Positions 18,301 to 26,312 are shown, counted from the first letter of the stretch. The stretch: DNA of 55,961 nt from Bacteroidaceae bacterium (GCA_017516885.1 JAFXAR010000039.1:1-55961), one strand, 5' to 3'. Program-made: numbers and translations. Notes: generated from the letters alone by a model not told the origin.

Positions 18301-19895
18301 TAAAGGGCGAAAAGACATTCCTTAAGGACATTTCGGCCTACAGGCCTACAGAATGGGAATGGACCATTGAGAACAACTACAAGAAGTTCATTGTAAACGG
18401 ACAGAACAGCAGCCTTACACCCGATGTAAGCGGCATATACTCCGTAACCCTTAAGGCCGGCAACGAAATAGGCTCATCAACCGCAACACGCGAGCGCGCG
18501 CTAATCGTTTGCAACGCCGACAGCAGGAACGGCCTGAGCTTCAGCGGCCGCGACAATGCAACCGTAACAGCCGACCTTTCACTGCCGCAGAGCGACGTGC
18601 TTACCATAGAATGGTGGATGCGCCCCGATGCCCTTACCGCATCGTGCCTCGGCATTGGAGAGAGCGAAAGCACCTTCCTGCTCAAGACAGACGAGGATGG
18701 AGTGATGACAATCAGTGCAGGAGGCGTATCGGGCAAGAGCGAACCCAACCTTGTAATTGCCAACGAATGGCATCACTACGCCGTAGTCTTTGAAAAGACA
18801 GACTACGGATGCTTTGCCGAATTCCATCGCGACGGAGAGTACTTCTCAACAGCATTCATCGAAGGCAACGCAGGAATCCCCGCATTGAGCACATTCTCAA
18901 TTGGCAACAGCAGCGCAAGCATGAGCGGACAGATTGACGAGTTCCGCATTTGGAAGAATATAGTAAACTATGAGAAGCTGCTCGCTGTGTGCAACGCACC
19001 GCTCGAGAACCCAGAGAGCATGACCGACCTTGCACTCTACTACGACTTTAACCAGAGCGGCGGCGATGTAATTGACCGCAGCGGCAACAGCCACAACGGA
19101 GTGCGCAGCGGATTCGGCCCCGACGGCGACGCATGGGGTCTGTCAAGAGGCGTATTCTGCCTGAATACCGACCCAAGCATTGAAAATGGCGAGGTAAGCA
19201 AAAAGTACCTCAGCAACTACCGCAGCGAGTTCAACCACGATGCAAGCACAAAGGTAAACACAAGCGTTGCCAACCGCTTCTACAAGCTCGCTGAATGGAC
19301 CATTGAAAATGCGGTTGTAAATGGCAGCGTCACCACCGGAGCTCACGTTGATGCAGAGAAATCGTACTGCATGACCTTTACAACAACATGGGACGGGTTC
19401 AGCAGCTCGCTCAACAACCACAAGGTTTACCAAACAGTTACACTGCCGGCCGGAAACTACAAGTTCACCGCAAGCTACCACACAACATGGGAGGGACAGT
19501 GCGACAACAGCTATGTAATTGCCGACCTCGGCACAGGCCTACCTGACAATGCCAAAATTGACGATGCCATTGCATACAAGAAAATGGCCGCAAAGGGCAA
19601 TGCAATGGACAACAGCATTGAGTTCACACTTGAGCAGGAGAGCGAAGTAAGCCTTGGTTTGCTTGTAAACATGACCGGACTGGCATGTATGGCAATTGAC
19701 CGCTTCTCACTTGAGCGCGACAATGTTGAATACATTGAGGCCGACGGAGAGACAGCAACATCAATTGAAAGCATAGTGGAGAACGAGAACTGGAACGGCG
19801 ACAATTCAATCTACGACCTCCACGGCCGCAAGGTGCTCGAAACCCAAAAGGGCAACATATATATTATAAGAGGTAAAAAGGTATTGGTAAAGTAA
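15348..19895 (+). CDS. Secreted papain-like protease with LamG and PKD-like domains and T9SS-like tail
   Basis: 1515 residues. After a signal peptide (MATKKILKTMLALAVALPM to GAQ) comes a C1-type cysteine protease domain: Cys90 in GGSCGSAS, His264 in VDHALTIVGYDD and Asn300 in IIVNSWGAWWG, all catalytic residues being intact. A beta domain follows. Then come a laminin-G/concanavalin-like domain (about 585-740, TLEFYMKPNSL), several PKD/Ig-like repeats (about 800-1070, with repeated VVKGEKVTF and TWTI), a second LamG domain (LTIEWWMRPDAL), a further beta-rich carbohydrate-binding-like domain, and a C-terminal sorting-like tail (IYDLHGRKVLETQKGNIYIIRGKKVLVK in two pieces). It is probably exported by T9SS and acts on host or dietary protein or glycoprotein. 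GC is higher than in the two flanking secreted genes. Confidence 0.9.
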   Translation: MATKKILKTMLALAVALPMSAGAQVDVNRDMYPDYSDKTNPDWSLMKPAGASKSNASRTGEATASQRPSHVNNAELKFFPPVFNQDGGSCGSASRICYMFTYELNAYRNLSGKSAENYYPSHFVWLLTNGNSGKNEFVTSIGVPSAATYGGQTYSQTFGSQDCSNEDFGWMQGYDKWFEAMHNRMLNPSNFPVNVGTEEGREAVKNWLWNHSGDTSFQAGGICGIGVASSGGNYDGKITRTAANSEAQVVGKKYVKAWGTQVDHALTIVGYDDRIEFDLDGNGVAGEVEKDEVGAWIIVNSWGAWWGNQGFIYCPYAYAGASFRSDGTFAENWWTPEIYKVRKDYRPLRTIKLEMEYSRRSEIKLSAGISADINATAPESTIEFEHFKYAGDGNYGNTNPAPEVPMLGRWADGKLHTEPMEFGYDLTDLTAGYDRSMPLKYFFIVETRGWGKGSGKIHNASIMDYEHHADGLETPFNLGEGVEIKSAGNKTIISVVVYGEEYYAPQNFSLSGRTLSWQAPVRSGKSIDRFRIYSNDTKIAELEPAVTKYNIPQDVALEGTFSIAAVYADGVESQKVTLQAPIEEDTVNTVINLMQSGMKLPGVFNNKFENMTLEFYMKPNSLANWNQSAGPGWGTFMMHANADGSYTVGWDTNNRITTATGLLSVGKWTHVAIVCKGKNIAVYINGTRRGAFTSQSYNGIGGFGDLVFSAGNANTAQDASYDEIRIWNKVRTPKEIQNSMKAQFAGELLPDGLVAYYRGNTITVDGQTKIREYVNNSHAEILNNNYKIEESSIAMGKTKATISASINAVDGEVRACIPVTFSAAYSDAVTKLTWTIKGAGIENLAIKKPTATFTAAGEHEVIVTAEDFNGNTVTDTLVVNVTEEPEADATFKASKEPVVKGEKVTFIVEKPQIGYIYEWTIPGTDADEKVYGLHASAVYNTAGKQNVTLKVTSLSGSKSATSSIVVEVLDSRPEAAFEVSPAIIVKGEKTFLKDISAYRPTEWEWTIENNYKKFIVNGQNSSLTPDVSGIYSVTLKAGNEIGSSTATRERALIVCNADSRNGLSFSGRDNATVTADLSLPQSDVLTIEWWMRPDALTASCLGIGESESTFLLKTDEDGVMTISAGGVSGKSEPNLVIANEWHHYAVVFEKTDYGCFAEFHRDGEYFSTAFIEGNAGIPALSTFSIGNSSASMSGQIDEFRIWKNIVNYEKLLAVCNAPLENPESMTDLALYYDFNQSGGDVIDRSGNSHNGVRSGFGPDGDAWGLSRGVFCLNTDPSIENGEVSKKYLSNYRSEFNHDASTKVNTSVANRFYKLAEWTIENAVVNGSVTTGAHVDAEKSYCMTFTTTWDGFSSSLNNHKVYQTVTLPAGNYKFTASYHTTWEGQCDNSYVIADLGTGLPDNAKIDDAIAYKKMAAKGNAMDNSIEFTLEQESEVSLGLLVNMTGLACMAIDRFSLERDNVEYIEADGETATSIESIVENENWNGDNSIYDLHGRKVLETQKGNIYIIRGKKVLVK

Positions 19896-19916
19896 TTGGC
19901 AAATACTTTAAAAGCA

Positions 19917-19947
19917 GGCGAGGGTGACCCAGAAGTCACCCTCGCTT
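19917..19947 (+). terminator. Terminator of the protease gene
   Basis: GCGAGGGTGAC, loop CCAGAA, GTCACCCTCGC, then TTT. It also forms the stem of the dispersed hairpin module copy B. Confidence 0.85.
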
Positions 19948-20069
19948 TGTGGGAGATGAATAAAAAGATGTAGTTTAAGGCTTGCGAAGACTTAAAAACC
20001 GCAGTTTACTGACGTAAATGAGGATTTTTAAGGCAAGCGTAACGCAAAAATACACTTTTTAGTCATCTT
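19917..20069. repeat. Hairpin + GATGAATAAAAAGATG module, copy B
   Basis: A stem-loop, TTTGTGGGA, GATGAATAAAAAGATG (19955-19970), GCAAGCGTAACGCA (20034-20047) and TACACTTTTTAGTCATCTT (20051-20069). It has the same order as copy A but a wholly different stem sequence. Confidence 0.75.
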
Positions 20070-20218
20070 CTTTTTATATATATTATTCTTCCAAAACGTT
20101 TCCAATGTCGCAGAAGAATTCAGCTTGTTGTTTTAGCGGTTTGCCGTATTTTTGTGTTAATTTTACCACATTTCATCAAAAAAGCGAAAAAAACTGATTC
20201 TAGTTTATTATTTTTTCA

Positions 20219-20226
20219 TAAATTTG
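20219..20226 (+). promoter_or_regulatory. -7 element of the second secreted-protein gene
   Basis: TAAATTTG, 77 bases before the ATG. The -33 element is weak. Confidence 0.5.
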
Positions 20227-20303
20227 CAGCGCAAAGTATATGCACTCAAAACGAGTGCCCTGCTCACGCAATAACCTTTTAACTAATTTAATACTAATTT
20301 CAA

Positions 20304-23096
20304 ATGAAAAGATTTACTTTAATCCTTTCGTTGATGGTAGTCATGGCTACCACAGCGATGGCGCAGACGGTTGTTAGAGCAATCAACCCTGCAAAGTATT
20401 ACACACTTTCGTGTAAAGCCACAGACCATGGTACTTTCATCAATGACAACGGTACTGTAATCAACGGACGTTCATTAACCGCTACATGCTTCCAGTTTGA
20501 GGTTGCCGATGGTGTTGAAAACGGTTACTACATTAAGAGTGTTGTTTCAGGAAAGTACCTGAATAGTAATGGTTCAAATGTTACAGCTGCCGACACCAAG
20601 ACTGCTTGGATATTGGGTATCCCCGATCATACTGCTGATGCTGTCTATTTTGGGGTTAACGGCACTGCAGGCGTGTTCCTGAACAATAATGGAACTAGCA
20701 GCGACGGCACATGTGAAGGTCTTAAGATTGCTTCACACGGAACCAGCGGTCCTGCTGCAACCAACGCATGCTCCTTGTGGACATTGACAGAGTATGACGA
20801 GATTCCATACACACAAGTTGCCATTACTGCGTTAAGCCAGCTGAGCAACAGCAAGGTTTATACATTCAAGTCTGGCAGAGGCGCTCACTACCTGCTCTAT
20901 CACACCGTTGCTCCCGACAACCTTTCTTCAACATACGGCAGCGGTCACCCAATGGACTATTCAAGCACAACTGAAAACTTCCAGTTTGCTGTTTACAAAT
21001 TCCAGGACAATTACTACATGTTCAACATTGCCGCTAAGAAATTCATAGGTAATAACGACAACAACAATGGTGCAATTCCTCTTGTGGAGATGCCTACAAA
21101 CGACATAGAGTTCCGCGCTTCACAAAACGCAATACACAACTTTGTTATCTCTACAAACGGAACAGGCGCTCTCAACTGCGCTGCTACAGGAGGCTGCCAC
21201 GGTGTTGTAAACTGGAACGGTGGTTATAACGACCTCACCGACCCAGGTAACGTATACCTTATAATCGAGGTTGGTGACTTGAGTGCAGAGCTCACTGCAG
21301 TTATTGAGGAGAGACTGAATGTTGGCGTTACTCTTGCTGAGGCGCAGTCTATTATTGACGGTGCAAGCGACACTAGAGTAGGTGCATACACAACAGCAAC
21401 TGTTGCCGGTTTGCAGAATGCTTTGAACACATACAATGCAAGCCAGACAGCACAAAACCTTGAGGCAATAAAAACAGCCATCAACACCGTTAAGACAAGT
21501 GGCGAAAAGGTAACTTTGAGCGCAAACGAGATATTTACTGTAAAGTGTGTTGAGGATACTCGCGGATACATGGTTTACTCTACCGTTGAGGGTAAGGGAA
21601 GCGATACCCAGGTTTACCTTGCTGAAACACCATACATTGATGCTAATCAAGTGAAGTATCATCCTGGAATAGCAGACGAAGGTGTTTACAAAGAGTGGGC
21701 TATGGCTGTACGCAACGGCAAGAAGTATATCTACAATGTGGAGAAAAAGCAGTTTATCAGCGCTGACGGTGTTGTTCAGTTTACAAATTCTCCCACAGCC
21801 TTGAATATCATTGAAATTGAAAACAATCTTTGCGAGATTCAGTTTGAATCAAACAACAAATACCTTTCCTTCTCTCCAGGTTGGGGCGCAGACTGCGTAC
21901 GTACAGAATATGGAGTAGACAATGGTTGTAAATTCTACCTTGACAAAACCGGAGAAACAGTAAATGCTGATGCTATTGCAACTGTAGAGACTATAATTAT
22001 CAATGACTGGAAAGAGGCAGCATTGGCAACAATTGGTTATGTTGGCGGTTATCCTTCTACACTTGAAGCGTCAATCAACGCTGTTAACACATTGGCTGGA
22101 ACAACTGAGTTTGAGAACGCAAACGCTACATCAAAAATTCAGTTTGCTCCTGGATACTACTTCGTTAAGCAGGTAAGTACCGGCAAGTATGCTTCATACA
22201 ACGCCAACGGCAAATTTGCAACTGAGGATGTTGAAAAACTGGGTATTAAGCATGTTCTCCAGTTTGTTCAGGATGGTGAGAACATCAAGCTCCAGGTTCC
22301 TAACTTGGGCAAGAATGTTCAGTTGGAGGATGCTTCAGCAAATGGCAGCGGTGCATCATCTATTGTTGATGGCGGTTCTAACTTCGCCGTAGTTATCAAC
22401 AATTCAGCAAATGTAATCATCAAAGGCGACGGTCAGCCAATGCGTACAGAGGGTTCTGGAGCAATCAACTACTGGAGTGGCGAAACAAATGCAACTTGGA
22501 ACATTATTCCTGCAAACGACATTGAGATCTCTGTAAACGAATTTGCATCGCTTTACTTGCCATTTGCAGTTAGCGTTGAAGGCGCAACAGCATACGCAGT
22601 AGAGAGCACAAATGATACATATGTAACCCTGACAGAAAAGAGTGACATCCCTGCAAATAAGGGTGCAATCCTCGCAACTGATGGCGAAGCAACTGTAACA
22701 CTCAACATTCTTGCAGAGGCTGAATCAGACTGGACAAACAACAAGCTCCAGGGTTCAACAATTGACAGTTATGTTGCAGGCGCTGCTTATGTTCTTGCTA
22801 ATGGCAATAACGGCATTGGCCTTTACAAGACAATCCTCAATGTTGACGGTACTGGTGCAACCGGCGAAACCCACTTCAAGAACAACGCAAACAAGGCTTA
22901 CTTGCCTGCAGTTGCCGGTGCTTCTAACGTAGCATGCTACAGCTTCCGCTTTGGCGAGGGCACAACTGGCATTGAGAATGTGAAAGGTGAGAACGGAAAT
23001 GCGAAAGCAATCTTCGACCTCACCGGCCGCAAGGTGAACAGCATCACTGCTCCTGGCATCTACATTGTAGGTGGCCGCAAGGTTTTGGTTAAGTAA
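20304..23096 (+). CDS. Secreted protein with T9SS-like C-terminal domain (paralogue 2)
   Basis: 930 residues with signal peptide MKRFTLILSLMVVMATTAMA. It contains several ricin/lectin-like beta segments (for example KYYTLSCKATDHGTFINDNG and LYHTVAPDNLSS). A helical FIVAR-like spacer follows (LAEAQSIIDGASDTRVGAYT...LQNALNTYNASQ), then the NEFASLYLPFAVSVEGA...IPANKGAILATDG module and the tail IFDLTGRKVNSITAPGIYIV ending in KKVLVK-like GGRKVLVK. From SNVACYSFRFGEG onward the DNA is nearly identical to the gene ending at 10526. Surface display by a type IX pathway is predicted. Host-glycan or polysaccharide binding is plausible but not shown. A micro-peptide gene follows after 128 bases. Confidence 0.85.
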   Translation: MKRFTLILSLMVVMATTAMAQTVVRAINPAKYYTLSCKATDHGTFINDNGTVINGRSLTATCFQFEVADGVENGYYIKSVVSGKYLNSNGSNVTAADTKTAWILGIPDHTADAVYFGVNGTAGVFLNNNGTSSDGTCEGLKIASHGTSGPAATNACSLWTLTEYDEIPYTQVAITALSQLSNSKVYTFKSGRGAHYLLYHTVAPDNLSSTYGSGHPMDYSSTTENFQFAVYKFQDNYYMFNIAAKKFIGNNDNNNGAIPLVEMPTNDIEFRASQNAIHNFVISTNGTGALNCAATGGCHGVVNWNGGYNDLTDPGNVYLIIEVGDLSAELTAVIEERLNVGVTLAEAQSIIDGASDTRVGAYTTATVAGLQNALNTYNASQTAQNLEAIKTAINTVKTSGEKVTLSANEIFTVKCVEDTRGYMVYSTVEGKGSDTQVYLAETPYIDANQVKYHPGIADEGVYKEWAMAVRNGKKYIYNVEKKQFISADGVVQFTNSPTALNIIEIENNLCEIQFESNNKYLSFSPGWGADCVRTEYGVDNGCKFYLDKTGETVNADAIATVETIIINDWKEAALATIGYVGGYPSTLEASINAVNTLAGTTEFENANATSKIQFAPGYYFVKQVSTGKYASYNANGKFATEDVEKLGIKHVLQFVQDGENIKLQVPNLGKNVQLEDASANGSGASSIVDGGSNFAVVINNSANVIIKGDGQPMRTEGSGAINYWSGETNATWNIIPANDIEISVNEFASLYLPFAVSVEGATAYAVESTNDTYVTLTEKSDIPANKGAILATDGEATVTLNILAEAESDWTNNKLQGSTIDSYVAGAAYVLANGNNGIGLYKTILNVDGTGATGETHFKNNANKAYLPAVAGASNVACYSFRFGEGTTGIENVKGENGNAKAIFDLTGRKVNSITAPGIYIVGGRKVLVK

Positions 23097-23108
23097 TTGA
23101 CCAAAAAT

Positions 23109-23136
23109 AGCAAGGGCGGGTTTCGCCCGCCCTTGC
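23109..23136 (+). terminator. Terminator-like hairpin between secreted gene and micro-peptide
   Basis: GCAAGGGCGGG, loop TTTC, CCCGCCCTTGC. It has no long T-run after it, so it may only partly terminate transcription before the peptide gene. Confidence 0.7.
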
Positions 23137-23151
23137 AAAACAACCAGATTA

Positions 23152-23180
23152 TGTCATCTTGACGCAAGGAGCAATGACAT
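23152..23180. repeat. Short GTCAT dyad
   Basis: TGTCATCTTGACGCAAGGAG continues to CAATGACA, a small inverted repeat related to the one at 15225-15298. Confidence 0.4.
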
Positions 23181-23224
23181 TGCAAATATGACATGTAACA
23201 ATAACAGTTAGAAATAATAATAAC

Positions 23225-23401
23225 ATGAAGAAGACATATATTTCACCTCTTGCAGCAGAGGTAAACGTAGAGGCAGAGCAGCTGATGCTTACAGCTTCAT
23301 TGAACGTAGACAGCAGCAATGAAAATGCTGTAAACACAAGTGACAAAGGCGTTCAGCTTGACGGCGGCCGCCGCGGCGAGTGGGGTAATTTGTGGAAATA
23401 A
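23225..23401 (+). CDS. Micro-peptide MKKTYISP family, copy 2
   Basis: 58 residues. MKKTYISPLAAEVNVEAEQ is identical to copy 1, then LMLTASLNVDSSNENAVNTS, and the same tail VQLDGG and RRGEWGNLWK. The ends are conserved while the middle differs by an insertion/deletion (copy 1 has MLAASPAT) and by TGE versus SDK before GVQLDGG. That indel pattern leaves the frame intact, which supports translation. The gene follows the second secreted protein just as copy 1 follows the first. As in copy 1, TAA lies in the loop of the AATTTGTGGAAA/TTTCCGCAAATT hairpin that begins the downstream repeat array. Function unknown. Confidence 0.78.
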   Translation: MKKTYISPLAAEVNVEAEQLMLTASLNVDSSNENAVNTSDKGVQLDGGRRGEWGNLWK

Positions 23402-23565
23402 TTTTCCGCAAATTAGCACACGAGCGTAGCGGAGACACGCAGTGGCATCGTGGAAATAATTTTCCGCAAATTGACACACGAGCGCAGCGGAGACACGCAG
23501 TGGCATCGTGGAAATAATTTTCCACAAATTAGCACACGAGCGCAGCTCAGACACGCAGTGGTTCA
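23392..23565. repeat. 58-bp tandem repeat array, locus 2 (three units)
   Basis: Units start at 23392, 23450 and 23508, exactly 58 bases apart. Each has the hairpin GTGGAAATAATTTTCC(G/A)C followed by ACACGAGCG(T/C)AGC...ACACGCAGTGG. The first unit overlaps the last three codons of the micro-peptide. The first 34 bases around the stop (23381-23414) are identical to 10901-10934. Confidence 0.93.
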
Positions 23566-23590
23566 TAGAACTGCTATATACAATTAACAA

Positions 23591-23621
23591 GCAAGGGAAG
23601 CATTACCGCTTCCCTTGCTTT
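23591..23621 (+). terminator. Terminator after the micro-peptide array
   Basis: AGCAAGGGAAGC, loop ATTACC, GCTTCCCTTGCT, then TTG. It probably ends the second secreted-protein/peptide unit. Confidence 0.75.
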
Positions 23622-23676
23622 GTTATTACCCCATAACGGAGAACGGAAAACTGAGCCGGAGGCGAAGCTTAGACAA

Positions 23677-23755
23677 CGCTGGCAGCAATTAGTCGCACGA
23701 AGCACAGACGTAGTTTGTGCCGTGCGGGTTGCGATTAGACAGTGTTGTCAAAACG
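23677..23755. repeat. Structured repeat GCAATTAGTC-stem-GGGTTGCGA
   Basis: GCAGCAATTAGTC, a stem (GCACGAAGCACA with TGTGCCGTGC), then GGGTTGCGATTAG and AGTGTTGTC. It has the same frame as the repeats at 24-189, with a different stem sequence that still pairs. Confidence 0.6.
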
Positions 23756-23852
23756 GGAAACAGTTCTGTTCTCTGTTGGCTTTGCCCAAGTTGCTCTCGC
23801 TCGGCATAGTAAAAGTAAACTTTTTCTCTGCACTCGCTTACTCGCAACTTTC

Positions 23853-23922
23853 TCTGTTATCTGTTCTCTGTTCTCTGTTCTCTGTTATCTGTTATCTGTA
23901 CTCTATTATCTGCACTCTGTTC
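23853..23922. repeat. Heptanucleotide tandem repeat, ten units
   Basis: Ten 7-base units of TCTGTTA/TCTGTTC with a few variants (TCTGTAC, TCTATTA, TCTGCAC). It ends two bases from the stop codon of the beta-barrel gene. Confidence 0.9.
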
Positions 23923-23924
23923 TA

Positions 23925-26192
23925 TCAATGCCCAAAGCGAGAAGTGTCAACCTCCTTGCTCTCCTTCTGCTTGTATCCGCCAAAACGGTAGGCAACGGAG
24001 AGAGTGAAGTTGCGTGAATGAAAATCGTTCCTGTTAAGCAGATTCTGCCCTTTGTAATTCATCTTCATGTCGCCAATGGTTGAGTTGAAAATATCGTTGT
24101 AGAAGCAGCTGAGCGTGCCTTTCCCCTTTGCAAAATTCCATTTTGCTCCGGCTGACACCCTCCACATAGTCTCCATTTTAAAAGTTCCTTGCGTTGCAGG
24201 TGTCTGCACAAATCCGTTGAGTTCAAATGAAAGGTCCTTACCCACCTTAAAGGTGTTGTCGAGAGAAAAGACTCCAATGATGCTTCTGTCCTTAAAGCCT
24301 ATGTCAAAGAAATTGTCACAGCGCTGCGCTACATGTATACCCATTAACATGGCGCGCGTATTAAACCACTCCACCGGCGAGCAGGGAATAACCGCCAGCA
24401 CTCCTGACTGTGAAATGTAGTCCCAGTTGTGGGTCTGGTAAATGAGCGCGAGCCTGTCGGAGCACTGATACATTGTTTGGGCAAACATCTTGTTGACGTA
24501 GTTCATGAAAGCGCCAAAGACATACTTTTGCTTGAATATGTAGTTTGCATTAAAGGAGTATAGCTTTGAGGGTTCAAGACCGGGAGTGTTATGAAGTTCG
24601 GCATATCCGTCAATGTATGACACGCCTTCCTGCATCTGCCAGTACGAGGGATAGAGTGTCTGCACATTGAGCGTTCCCTGCCATATATGGTTAGGGTTAC
24701 GCATGAAAGTGAGCGAGCCTTGCGGATAGAGCGTCCAGCGCTCTCTGCCATTTACTCTGTAATATTCCAACGAGGCCGACAGTGAGAACGAAAGGCCCAT
24801 CATGGACTGTTTGCCCACAGATAGGTAGCCAATGGCGGTATGTTCCGAGAGCGATGAATTTACATCGCTGCCCTTGAGTGTGCTTTCGGCCGAATATATC
24901 TGATAGTCCTCGCTTTCGCTGTTGCGGTATGAGAGGCCATAGCCCAAAGTCCACCCTTTGCCAAAGGCATGCTTCTGGTCGGCGTATGCATTGAATGCCC
25001 TTACCTTCTGGCCCGCATCCTGCTCCATCTGAAGCTCGCTGCCGCTGAGGTAGCTTACGTTCATGTTTTGAGTTGCTGTATTCTTATACATGGTATAATC
25101 GGCGCCGGCAGAAAGGCCTATGCCCAATTTCGCACTGAGGGAGAAGTTGTGCATATCGTCGCTGTTGACCTTCTTATGGTTGTCGGATACCTGGAAGTTT
25201 CCCGAGGAATGGGAGAAGCCTTCATGGTCGTGCCTGTAGAGCCTGCTGTACGATGCTGCAATGTTATTCTTGCCTGAATTATATTCGTATGAGGCGCGCG
25301 TGTTGTGAACCCACGCTGTGTTGCGTATTTTCTGAAGCTGGCGAATGTCGTGCACCACTCCATTCAATGTATGCAATGACACCATGTCAATGTCCTGAAC
25401 GTCCGATACACGGTCGGCACTGTACATTATATCAAAAGCATGCTTGGGACTGGTTACACGCAGAAAGGCATGAGCCTCGCCCTCGCTGTAGAACTTGTTT
25501 CTGTAAGTGCCGCCCACCTCACCCTGCAAGGAGTATTGGGTGTCCTTTTTCAGCACAACATTTATTGCCGCTCCGCGCACATGGTATTCAGGCGGGGCGC
25601 TGTACATAACCTCAACCTTCTCCACCCTGTCAACAGGGGTTGTCTTGAGCAGGAAGTTGAACTGCTCCGCAGTCATTGTGGTGGGCTTGCCGTTAATTAT
25701 CACTGAGAGCGAGCTTGCTCCTACAAGGGTGAGCTTGCCATTGTCCTCGCTCACACCGGGAAGTTTTGCAAGCGCCTCGTAGGTGTTGTTTGCCACCTTG
25801 TCTTTCACAAGATGCCGGAGGTCGTATGAAAGCTTGCCATCTTCAACCTTGACAAGCGGACGCTCGCCCTTGACAACAATGTCGCCCAGAGCAACATCAA
25901 TGGGTTCAAGGAGTATGCATCCGGCATTGCCTGAAGTGCATGCAACCTCGCGAGGACGGAATGCCAAATGGTGGACAACCAAACGGAAGGTATCGGCTTT
26001 ATGCTCAAATGAGAATTTTCCCTGAGCATCGGTCACCATAACATCCAAAAGGAGAGAATCCTTGCTCAGCAGCACAACATTGGCATCGGCAACAGCACCG
26101 CCTTCGCGGCTTTCCACACGGCCTGTTATATTCTGCGCCGAAACGGCAACAGTACAGAAGAGCAAAAATAGTGTAAGCAGAGTTCTATTCAT
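23925..26192 (-). CDS. Outer-membrane beta-barrel family protein (TonB-dependent receptor-like)
   Basis: 755 residues from ATG at 26192; an in-frame ATG 18 bases upstream would precede the signal peptide MNRTLLTLFLLFCTVAVSAQ. A carboxypeptidase-regulatory-like beta domain comes first (ITGRVESREGGAVADANVVL, residues 23-105). A plug-like segment follows (LSYDLRHLVKDK...YEALAKLPGVSEDNGKL...VIINGKPT). The rest is a long barrel of alternating strands ending FTLSVAYRFGGYKQKESK. This architecture matches the OMP_b-brl_3 family. It sits in the outer membrane, and its substrate is unknown. No SusD partner is adjacent, so this is not a classical polysaccharide-utilisation pair. Confidence 0.9.
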   Translation of the reverse strand: MNRTLLTLFLLFCTVAVSAQNITGRVESREGGAVADANVVLLSKDSLLLDVMVTDAQGKFSFEHKADTFRLVVHHLAFRPREVACTSGNAGCILLEPIDVALGDIVVKGERPLVKVEDGKLSYDLRHLVKDKVANNTYEALAKLPGVSEDNGKLTLVGASSLSVIINGKPTTMTAEQFNFLLKTTPVDRVEKVEVMYSAPPEYHVRGAAINVVLKKDTQYSLQGEVGGTYRNKFYSEGEAHAFLRVTSPKHAFDIMYSADRVSDVQDIDMVSLHTLNGVVHDIRQLQKIRNTAWVHNTRASYEYNSGKNNIAASYSRLYRHDHEGFSHSSGNFQVSDNHKKVNSDDMHNFSLSAKLGIGLSAGADYTMYKNTATQNMNVSYLSGSELQMEQDAGQKVRAFNAYADQKHAFGKGWTLGYGLSYRNSESEDYQIYSAESTLKGSDVNSSLSEHTAIGYLSVGKQSMMGLSFSLSASLEYYRVNGRERWTLYPQGSLTFMRNPNHIWQGTLNVQTLYPSYWQMQEGVSYIDGYAELHNTPGLEPSKLYSFNANYIFKQKYVFGAFMNYVNKMFAQTMYQCSDRLALIYQTHNWDYISQSGVLAVIPCSPVEWFNTRAMLMGIHVAQRCDNFFDIGFKDRSIIGVFSLDNTFKVGKDLSFELNGFVQTPATQGTFKMETMWRVSAGAKWNFAKGKGTLSCFYNDIFNSTIGDMKMNYKGQNLLNRNDFHSRNFTLSVAYRFGGYKQKESKEVDTSRFGH

Positions 26193-26265
26193 AAGATTAC
26201 GAATTACCATTGCGCGAAAGTAATAAAAATTTATTTACAACAATTTTATAACGGGACTTTTTTTA

Positions 26266-26274
26266 CCCCCCCCC
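26266..26274. repeat. C9 homopolymer tract between divergent genes
   Basis: Nine consecutive cytosines after a T8 run, in the 203-base gap between the beta-barrel gene (minus) and manA (plus). Confidence 0.85.
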
Positions 26275-26312
26275 TATTTTAACCTTCATTAACATTATTT
26301 CTTGCCCGACAC

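Larger units (their letters stand above)
19896..20303. other. Intergenic region with terminator, hairpin module and promoter
   Basis: No gene. In order it holds a terminator hairpin (19917-19947), module copy B (to 20069), a stretch with a possible internal stem (CTTAAAAACCGCAGTTTACTG opposite GATTTTTAAGG), and the -7 element of the next gene at 20219-20226. Confidence 0.6.
23402..23924. other. Gene-free region of nested repeats
   Basis: No credible gene, although long open frames cross it. It holds the 58-bp array, a terminator-like hairpin at 23591-23621 (AGCAAGGGAAGC with GCTTCCCTTGCT), a structured repeat at 23677-23755 and a heptanucleotide array at 23853-23922. Confidence 0.7.

Noticed and set aside
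23392-23565. Regular 58-bp repeats as a CRISPR array
   Set aside because: Units abut without unique spacers, contain a perfect-type hairpin over the peptide stop codon, and no cas genes are present.
23620-24017. Two long plus-strand frames of 123 and 91 codons
   Set aside because: They translate the heptanucleotide array and structured repeats (SVICSLFSVLCYLLS-like), not a protein.
23925-26192. SusC of a polysaccharide-utilisation locus
   Set aside because: No SusD partner, shorter than usual SusC, and the barrel matches the OMP_b-brl_3 type.
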